The notes below the pieces were generated by a model. That model had not been told where the DNA came from. It was given only the letters and a program-made list of their open reading frames with translations, and ran no database searches. A DNA stretch of 64,000 bases from Liolophura sinensis. Lineage: Eukaryota > Mollusca > Polyplacophora > Chitonida > Chitonidae. This document shows positions 55,415-64,000 of this stretch, piece by piece. How positions within the stretch are numbered: the first letter of the stretch is position 1; each line of letters starts with the position of its first letter. The position numbers and the translations under genes were made by a program. The stretch is taken from NCBI RefSeq assembly GCF_032854445.1, contig NC_088304.1, forward strand, positions 4,218,001 through 4,282,000, read 5' to 3'.

Positions 55415-56373
55415 AGGTAAAAAATATCAGAAATTGTGGAAAACAGACCTCAACATTTAATTTAATTGAATTACTAAATTGGAATGTTTAAAAATTGCAG
55501 GTCATCTGCTACTGCGCCTGTCTAAAAATTTATGACTGAAAAAGTTGCACTGTGGACCCACACTGTTTCTGCGAGTCTCAAAGGAGATAAATTTATTCTC
55601 GGAAACAGTTGTTCTCGGAAAACATAATTCATCTAGCTGGATTCGATCATCATATTTCACCCGAGAAGAATAGAAAAAAAGGGCTTGTTTCAATGCATGT
55701 AAGTTTGGTGCACCTTGCTGAGATCACTTCCCTCAAGCTGCCGTTGACTTCTAAAATCTGTGCCACTTTTTTTGAGAGGTGGGAACAGACTCGGTAACAA
55801 TGAATGTCAAAATTTTAAAACAGCACACTGAGCCCATCTAGATGAGCCCACCACATCTGAAATTAGGGAAGTTTTAACAGACAAATTGTTCCTTACCATA
55901 AATCTGACATATTTGTGGCTGTTTCCATAACTCTCGTAAATGTGGTGTTTGAGTGATATTTAAGAAATAAACAATTTTAGGGTTCCTGCACAAATAATGG
56001 TCACATGACAGATGCTTAAGAACGAGACTTGTTACGAGTTACTATTTCACACAATAACAGAACACATCACATATCATACAGAACTTGGTCCCTGATTGCT
56101 GGGACATTACAAAGATGACCCCAAATCAACGTCAGAGAAAGCTCCATTTAAAATGCTGATGCAGTTACCTGTCCTTGACAAATATGTCGAGACCGTTGGT
56201 AGAGTGTGTCACTTTGAGCATCACCAAGAAATCTCAGGCCCACAAGGCCTAGGAATTAAGTGACTGACCCTGCGCTTGTCATAAATGGACAGGCGAAGAG
56301 ATAAGGAACATAATAATTCAATTAAATTAAATGTTGACGTCTATTTTCAACAATTTCTGATATTTACCTGCCT
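55415..56373. mobile_element. Possible long-TIR element (family G)
   Basis: The left arm has ATATCAGAAATTGTGGAAAA, CAACATTTAATTTAATTGAA, GCGCCTGTC and ATTTATGAC (55415-55545). The right arm (56265-56373) read in reverse has the same words in the same order: ATATCAGAAATTGTTGAAAA, CAACATTTAATTTAATTGAA, TCGCCTGTC and ATTTATGAC. The inverted arms are about 110 bp with about 720 bp between. No transposase frame seen. Confidence 0.5.
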
Positions 56374-56987
56374 AAACCTTTAACCATTGAATACATAAAC
56401 CCAGTAGTTTCGTTCCACAAGGCACTTTGTGGAATAAAGTGGGCTTTTAAATCCACTCTAAAACCGCTGCAAATGCGAATTTCTGGTGTACATTCAGGAT
56501 TGAGAATAGAGCTTTCTTACCACACCTGCAAGTGTAAATACCATTCCCAAATCAGAATGTTGTTGAAATCCACAGATATATTTCCTTCTCACCTGTCATA
56601 ATTTGCCCAGTTAGTCAAGCGAGAAAAATTAATTTAAAAGGTTGCAGTCAACACTTGTGGTTACCATGTGCGCATCTGCTTTGTTATCCATGTTTTCTGG
56701 CCTCAGATGCCATCTGGAATTTGGATGCAAACTGATTGTCGCATGCATACCCTGCGATTCTGAAGAAAGAAAAGTCAACACTTTGTCAGATTTTCTGCAT
56801 ATAACTAGTCTGAAATGGATTTAAATGTGTATTCTCTGACGATTGAAAGCATCAATTTCTCTTCGATCCTCAACAGAAATTGGCTTGTGCTGCTGTTTTG
56901 GAGTGGAATGTGGACAGACTTTGTTCCACAAACTGTTATGTGGGATGGATCTACTGGATTTTTTTAATTCACTGATCAAACCTTGTG
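56374..56987. other. Upstream intergenic DNA
   Basis: No gene recognised. Confidence 0.45.
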
Positions 56988-57095
56988 GCAGGTAAATATC
57001 AGAAATTGTTGAAAATAGATCTCAACGTTTAATCCGAATGAAAATACGTAAGTGTCCAACAACTGCAGGTCATGGAGACGTATTTAATGGGTAGT
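56988..57095. repeat. Third copy of a family G arm
   Basis: GGTAAATATCAGAAATTGTT, GAAAATAGATCTCAACG and AACTGCAGGTCATGG match the left arm at 55415-55545 in the same orientation. Confidence 0.7.
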
Positions 57096-57789
57096 TTTTG
57101 TCTCAAACGCCGTGATAATAAAAACTCATCTCGGAGTGCGCATTTAAGCACACCACAACAACAAAATTAAGAGGAATAAAAATGTGGGTGTCCAAATTTC
57201 AGTCAGTCACCCTACACCTGGATCTTCAAAGTTCAAGTGTAATGAAAAGAAATGTCATTCGGTTCCACACTATCAGGGTGCATTTGAATTCTAAAACTGT
57301 CTATTGGACGCCATAAACTGATGTCAAACGTTTGCATTTTTAACCTTTGCTTAGATGATCACCTTTTTCCTTCACATACTTTTCATACACCCACGAGGTC
57401 TTCGACATTGAAGTTTAGCGCCATTTCTAGAAATCCGCCAAACTGACATCCACGCCTCTATTATTAAAGAGCTACTTAAGGGGGACAATCAAACTTTCTG
57501 GATGACAGCCGCGCATAGTTATCTCCCTTGTGTTGTGCACTTCGCTCTGCTGTTGGAGGAGCCGGCGCATTTTTCTCACGTTTGACTGATTGTCAGTCCT
57601 AGCCCAAACGTGTAACTTACACGAAGGTAATTTAGCGACTCTCAGATTTTACTCCCACCGCACATCCACCAAAAACTGTGGTTTATTTTTCTCTCATTGA
57701 CACTTATAGTGGATTCGGAGGTTATTTATGGATAAGACTTTGAAATTGGCCAAGCGCTTGTTTCTCAGTGTACTTGCATAGTGACCGCG
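57096..57789. other. Intergenic DNA
   Basis: A GC-richer patch around 57500-57660 has several CpGs but I can assign no gene. Confidence 0.4.
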
Positions 57790-57960
57790 CCAGTGTCATG
57801 TCTGGTGTCTTCGGCATAGTGTTCACGTGAGGCAGCACTGTAAATATGTGCTGGCTTTAAATCCTCCTTGCTACTAGGAGACGTCATCATTTAGGTAAAA
57901 TGATCATGGATCGAGCGACATTAAAGCTCTAGTAAACAAATAAACACATAATAGATCGTT
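57790..57960 (-). repeat. Family C dispersed repeat, degenerate
   Basis: AGTGTCATGTCTGGTGTCTT, CGGCATAGTG and GAGGCAGCACT match the reverse of 6722-6880 and the same strand of 25440-25660. Confidence 0.5.
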
Positions 57961-60164
57961 CAAGAGGTTGACGATATATGCAGCAGACGATATTAAGTGC
58001 ACAAATCCTACAGTGTAACAATTTCGGGGTTTTCCGGGGTAAACCAATGATTACCATAATCTAACTCTCGAATCCGTTAACTGCGAAGGAACATTTCACA
58101 TTCATTCTTTTCATACATGTATATTCACATTCATTCCATTAACATTGTTGTAAAACTACAGTTTTGAAAACACTAAAGATTTTTAAAAAAATAGTTTTAA
58201 AAGTCTACAGTGAGCACGATCATTCAGCCTATATATATTTCTTTGGTTATTTATTTGATATATAATTTATTGGTCTCTTGCCATAAATGTTTTGCATCAA
58301 TAATGATATTTCCAGAAAAGTTCTGTTCTTTGTTGACAAGACGCAACGCATGTGAGTATCAGTCGTGCCACGCCTCTGTGTGAAAGTCCATAGATATCTA
58401 CACACAAAACAGTGCTGGCAGAATACAAAAAGCTTGGTCTACACTCAGACAAAGTGAGTTATACCACACCAGGGTATCCGGCGGATCATCGTTATGTATA
58501 CATAAGATCGGAAAGTAAACGGTATCTGTTGACACGCATTCTACAGAACAGGTTTCTCTGAATACAGGTGGGTACACAGGTAATACAGGTTGGCACACAG
58601 GTAAATACAGCTGAATATGGTCACGCCCCACACCGCTGTCAATAGACCACAGAACTGTCGCCAATTTTCCAGACAGACGAGAATTCAACGTCACGATAAA
58701 ATGGTGGTATTTCTCCATGTCCTTAAAGGACAAGGTATAACCTGGCTAAAATATATTTCCCTCGAAAGCGGGATACTCAAGCTTTCTAAAAAGTATCACA
58801 CTTTATTAATTTAATGAGATTTCACTGAATAACATGTAGAATAAAATGACAATACGGCACAAATGACTGGTGTAGATCGAGGCAGCCACTTTGAGAATAT
58901 TTATCCCATCAAACGCCTTGCGTGCCAAAGCTGTGACGTAAGCTGTGACGTAGCCTTTACCCATTCGCTCCATGAAGTGACATATGATAAAATAAAAACT
59001 ACTGCATGAGACATATTTTTTGACCGTTTTCAATGATTTATTTACGTGTAGCCAAAGGGCCATTCCACAAATGTTGTAGGGCAGCTTTGTATCACTTACG
59101 GACCACCATAGACGTAAAATCAGTTGATTTACAAGCCGTGTAAATATGCAACGATGGTATCACAAATTATGTCAGATAGCAGCATATTGTCTCAGCTCAA
59201 ACCGCATTCAGCTCCATAAGTACATTTTTTGTCGTTCATTTTAGCGCCATCATTTTGTAAATAACAAACATCAGAGTCAGTGCAGAATTCATTATTGATG
59301 CCGAAGGTTGATGGAAATAAGACGACATCTCACCAGACAGCGCTTAAAATTAATTAAAATCTTATGATATAATTTTTTTAAAACTGAAGAAATTAAATTT
59401 TGCTCCTTCCTCTTTCGCCAATGCAAGGAATGATTATTTTCTATTTTCTTTTATAAAATCCAGTAAAATTATTGAAACGCTGTGTTCAAACCGAGGTGCA
59501 TTCTCTGACGTCCGCCAAGGATCTCGGCTGTGATCTTTTAATATGGGGTTAGGCGTAGATCACAGATACGGGTGGCTAGTAGTCCCCACGTATCAATATG
59601 TATAAGCCACCCTTAGACCGAGGTCTCGGGCTAACTTTCATCTGCCATTGGCTACTGCTTAGACTATTACACGGAAAATACGTTCGACACTAAAGAGATA
59701 GAGTAAACGTTATGTCACTTTGCCCCAGATAATGAAGACGTGTGGAAGCTGTGTCAAGACGAAGTTTCACAAAACATTTATTGGGTTAAAAAAAAAATCT
59801 AAACAAATATTTAATGCCGGTTTAAGATACTTTAGATGGTAGTCTTTCAGTGGACATAAACGTTAGTCAGGTGCTGTCTTTCACTTTAACTGTAACATAA
59901 TGGTGTGGATATGACAACCCTGCGTATGAATTAAAATTCCCTATAATCTACAGGATTATACAGATCTGTTGACTCTGTCAATGACTAAGGGATTACTTTC
60001 CCTCTTTTTCTGTTCGTATACCGTCTCAAAATTCCCCTTTCTTTCTTAAGCCGTGGAAAGTGCCCTTTCGTGTGCTTTTGCATTAAGTTTACTTATGGCC
60101 ACTTGCGTTCGACGAATACGGGTCATGTGTCTCACGGGATAATTCGGCATTAACTCGCAAAAGG
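57961..60164. other. Intergenic DNA, no recognised gene
   Basis: The longest frame (58398-58733, minus, 111 codons) has no recognisable domain. AT-rich overall. Confidence 0.45.
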
Positions 60165-60285
60165 TCTAGGTGGTTTCCTTTAGGCGATCTGGCTTCCTCC
60201 ACCCATAACACTGGCCCACGTCATTCACGTGAAATATGATTAATTGGGTAAGATATTAAACAACAGTCAATAAAGCAAATCTGTG
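60165..60285 (+). repeat. Degenerate SINE tail
   Basis: GGCTTCCTCCACCCATAACA, CTGGCCCACGTC and CACGTGAAATATGATTAATT resemble the 3' half of family A or D with a spacing like that of a SINE tail. Confidence 0.45.
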
Positions 60286-62629
60286 GCAAGAAGGTTGCTT
60301 TGTTTAGTATATTTATGGTAGTTAAAGCATAAAGTCATCGTCAAAAAGACATGACACCCAATATGAAATGAAGTATTATAGGCCTACCCAAACCGAACCA
60401 TACGAGACTGCGGGATTAAGAGAAAGTTTGACCTACATGTAGGTGGAGAAATTGTAGCTGGAAGAACAGAATTCGTACACCTCATGTTTTCATGAAGCCA
60501 ATCGACACACGTTTCAGTATATTCTAAGAGTTAATACCGATTGGTGGAATCGTACTCTCAACCTTAATACGAGTAAAACCAAAAACACCTTTGGTCATTC
60601 GATCAGTGAATAGGTTTACGTCAAATTTCAATGATAAGTCTTGTTTTATTTAGTTATTTAGTTATTCGTATTTACTCTAGGAATTAGCGTGAAGGGAGCT
60701 GATAGACATTTGACAGCTGACATGAGGACATGAAACGTCCCCACGCCATGGCAAGTATGTGTCCTTGGTACACTTGCATTATCAGTCCATATCCTTGCGT
60801 AGGTGTCCTTTTTTTCTCATACAGGTATGTCCTCTTTCTCATATTTCGTCCGCACTTCAATAACGATTCCCCGTGCAAACCAAAGGGCGTGCCCAGATGA
60901 AAGACGTTTTCTAAAGGCCAGACTGACACGTCGTTTCATCAGAGATCAGAACCTTTTATATGTAATTCTATCCGCTTGCCTGAAATGCTGTAAGCAAACA
61001 GATGGCCATTCATCCAAAACACGACCCTCAAAAACTATGTTATCTTTGTTGGTGGAATTCGTTTCGTCCTTTCCGTGGAATTACCATAAGCTATGCTCTG
61101 ACTAAGCAAAACAGACGACACTTGAACAAACACGTGACTGTGTTCCACTTTCAAGAATGAAGGACAACCAGCCTAATTACGACTGGGTTTTCTCGACATC
61201 ATCATGTTCTTGATTCCGTTCTACATATATCTCTTTTTAGGGCTTTGCTGCTAATGGCCTTAAACCATACAAATAACCCCGCAATCTTAGCCCTGGCCAA
61301 CTACAGGAATTTACACTGGCGCAAATGTTGAAAAAAAAAAACAAAAAACGAATGATTATGGCTTAACCTGACTTTGGTTTAATGCTGGTTCATTTAAATT
61401 CCGATAGATGATATTCATTTGTGATCGCCAAGCCAGACAAGTGTTACCAAGATTGCTCATTTAAGGTAAAAGGAAATCGGTAAAACTCGAGATTAAATCC
61501 CGTATTGCCATTGTAAACTGATGGTCGTAAGCATCCATACCTTCAAAGTAAACCGGGCAGATTGAAGACAAGGCTAGCTGGATAGGCGGGGGTGTTAGTT
61601 GTGACGTTTTCATAATTAGGACTGGTGTGGAATCCGGACGGTGATTTGCTTATCCAGCTCAACATTGCTTCCCGAGAAATAGAGTCTGGTATAAAATATA
61701 TATGATTAAAAAAAATTGAATTCATATGCACTGTTAAGATGCTGGATAGCCTTTCAGAATTTGTTACTTAGGTTTTGTCATCTGAAAGTGGATTTTTAAT
61801 GTGATGTTATGTGATGGAAGTGACCTATGTATGGGTTGAGAAAGCCGAAATGCCTAATGACAAACCGACTGACACACATACCGTAAACATTTGAAAAGTC
61901 CGAGCGTGGTTCCCATTTTACAGTTGTTCAATACTTCAGCCTACCTGGATACTTTATATGGGATTATTAACACAATACGAATAAATTGTAATGTCAAAAA
62001 TATTCAGTTTGAAAGGGAAAGGTAAGAAGAAGTCTTCATCATTAGACACCTGAAATGAGATATCTACAAAATACATTTACTCATTTTTAAATATTTTCGT
62101 CAGTAGAATAAAATGCATTTAGATATTTAAATTCGAACTTTAGGTCGCATGAACATTTTTTTTACCTTTACGTTCCTTGTGAAACGCCTTATGTAGTTGT
62201 ATGTATAAATGGACTGTACAAGGCGTAATTTACACTCGGAGCGAAAATCAAAAATGCTTGTGGTGGCATTGTCGCCATCCAAACGCTATCAGTGAAAGGG
62301 TCCATCAATGTAATTTGAAAAACAACAATGAACTGTTTTATATTTAGTACCACTTTTTATTTAGTGCCAATAGTACATGTAAATACGAGAGATTGTTCTA
62401 CGGTACAATGAGCGAATAATTTATTTTCAAGTCAATTGAATGAAGTCAACAGATCGATTGACGGAGTAAAACACGATCAAATGTTGGGGGTGATATACCC
62501 TCATTATGACATAAACAATGATGAATACAATCCACCGTAGAACTGCAACATCCTATAACATAACAGCTATTTAATGCAGGGCTTAACAAGTCATAGAGAA
62601 AAAATTTATATCAAATATCTATCTGGTAG
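60286..62629. other. Intergenic DNA, no recognised gene
   Basis: Short frames only (longest 60803-61105, plus, 100 codons, no known domain). Confidence 0.45.
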
Positions 62630-62795
62630 ATACGTGGGAAGGTCTGCCATCAACCTGCGGATGGCCTTGAGTTTCCCCCGGGTTCTGCCCGGTCCCCCCC
62701 CCCCACTATAATCCTGGCTGCCGCCGTATAAGTGAAATATTCTTGAGTACGACGTAAAACACCAGCCAAATAAATAAATAAATAAATAAATCTAG
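62630..62795 (+). repeat. Family A SINE, 5'-truncated
   Basis: TACGTGGGAAGGTCTGCCAT, CCTGCGGATGGCCTTGAG, CGTATAAGTGAAATATTCTT and CACCAGCCAAATAAATAAAT. An expanded C run (12 C) lies at about 62693-62704. Confidence 0.93.
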
Positions 62796-64000
62796 TAGTG
62801 GTTACTTACATTTCTAAATGGTATATTCCTTTCTGTATGTGTTGTTTGTTTTAAAGTTTTACTTAAGGGGAAAGACCGCGGAAAAGTTGATATCTGACCT
62901 CTCAGAGAGAGTCTAATCTATGGGAATCCAGATGGTCAGGACTGCAGCGATTTTTTGTAACTACATGTAGTAGTGAATTGAACTGGGGCCTTCGTTTAGA
63001 TCTTAAGTCAGGTGACCGAGTACATCGCTTTCTTCAGTCACAATAATAGTGTTTTGCCCCTATCTGTACTTCTTACTTGCTGTGTGGCTAAATGTAGGCC
63101 TACACGTTAAAAGGTAATTATCGTTAGATTTAAAATGTTGAGTAAAACATTTTTTAATTTCGCGTAGAGATCTTTACTTGCATTGACTTTTACTTTAAGT
63201 TAAATATACTTGATAAGAGCACTGGGTGATTTGTTAATATGTTTGAGTTTCACTTATCTATAATTGTCTGGAACTCTGTGTGACGTGAATATCTTTTAGA
63301 AAACAACACGAACAGCTGCAGTTGAAGTACATTACAGTGTGCATAGCGTCTCTCTGCAAGTGATTTAGTTTACAGAGAGGTCAACTTTAATTCCTTTGCT
63401 CTGTAGACATTCATACTGGAGCTTACATAATCGGGTGGGCCTTTGCTCAGTATTGGCTTTACTATATAAATATACCTTATACATGTACATACAACGCTTA
63501 TGACGCTTACTTATAGACATGCGCAGTACACGCCGAGCATTATCTATGTATTGGACAGTCACTGTCACCCTAAATTCACAAGCTTATCTATGAATTTGTT
63601 TGATTGAAATTGTTTTGCCAAATTTATGATTGCGTGTCGTCTGTACCTGTAGGTTGATGATGGTGGACAATCAAGTAGAAACATGCAAAATACACCACTC
63701 GGTTAATGTATATACTGTTTAATGCCTTGTATACGGAAGACTTTTTCATTTATCTGCATACGACCGATCATTGGCAGGTTACTGACAAACTTTCCCTCGT
63801 TGCAAACTTGCTGGTGGAAAACAAGTGGCCTGATTATGATGTTAAACCATCAATTAATTCATATAACTAGTTAAATGAGCGAAATATGTCACCGGCTGAA
63901 CGGAGAATCTATCTGAATATGAAAAAGACAGAATGTCTGTTTTAAGAGAACTAGTTAAGTCCAATGTTCAGTTCTCCTGTGTTTCCTCTTACGATTCATG
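62796..64000. other. Intergenic DNA, no recognised gene
   Basis: No coding exon. One family D fragment is listed separately. Confidence 0.45.
63745..63850 (-). repeat. Family D dispersed repeat fragment
   Basis: GGCAGGTTACTGACAAACTT and TCCCTCG match CAAGTTACTGATGAACTTTC and CCACG in 23704-23980. Confidence 0.45.

Noticed and set aside
58398-58733. 111-codon minus-strand frame
   Set aside because: No domain, no fitting splice sites and no family that I recognise.

Overview
The window is animal nuclear DNA. It is AT-rich, has long introns with GT-AG junctions, and carries three recognisable conserved genes among many interspersed and tandem repeats. The tRNA-derived SINE families and the protein sequences suggest a lophotrochozoan, most likely a mollusc. 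That taxon is inferred from family knowledge and is not proven by any single feature. Nothing prokaryotic was seen.

Layout. (1) 1-4,097, plus strand: the last five exons of a UBE3B-type HECT E3 ubiquitin ligase, from HYEGDVSDL to the terminal GFELS, with the catalytic Cys codon at 3996-3998. (2) 4,098-19,854: the region between two convergent genes. It holds SINE copies and a 5.3 kb satellite of about 42 units of 124 bp. The satellite seems to lie inside a transposon-like element with imperfect terminal inverted repeats (about 7,015-12,508). (3) 19,855-30,262, minus strand: malectin, an ER lectin, in four exons. A 7.9 kb first intron is packed with repeats, including a dead THAP-domain gene inside a small inverted-repeat element (26.8-27.6 kb). 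Exon 1 has two apparent 1-bp indels in G runs. (4) 30.3-39.9 kb: promoter-like sequence for malectin, a broken reverse-transcriptase relic (33.5-34.1 kb), AT microsatellites and unannotated DNA. (5) 39,972-55,047, minus strand: the complete mitochondrial replicative helicase Twinkle in 13 exons. The exons join to exactly 863 codons including the stop, with all phases consistent. (6) 55.0-64.0 kb: no recognised gene, only inverted-repeat sequences and SINE fragments.

The three genes do not form a pathway. UBE3B ligase acts in ubiquitination, malectin in ER N-glycan quality control, and Twinkle in mtDNA replication.

The most interesting pattern is that three tandem arrays run directly into, or contain, a working splice junction. 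A 29-bp array repeats the 5' splice site of Twinkle intron 4 about 30 times. A 26-bp array repeats the 3' splice site of the last UBE3B intron about 20 times. A 107-bp array triplicates the acceptor plus the start of a UBE3B exon. Other notable items are an 868-bp higher-order repeat in the 124-bp satellite, several unassigned dispersed repeat families seen in two or more copies here, and a lone inverted unit of one intronic minisatellite next to a SINE.
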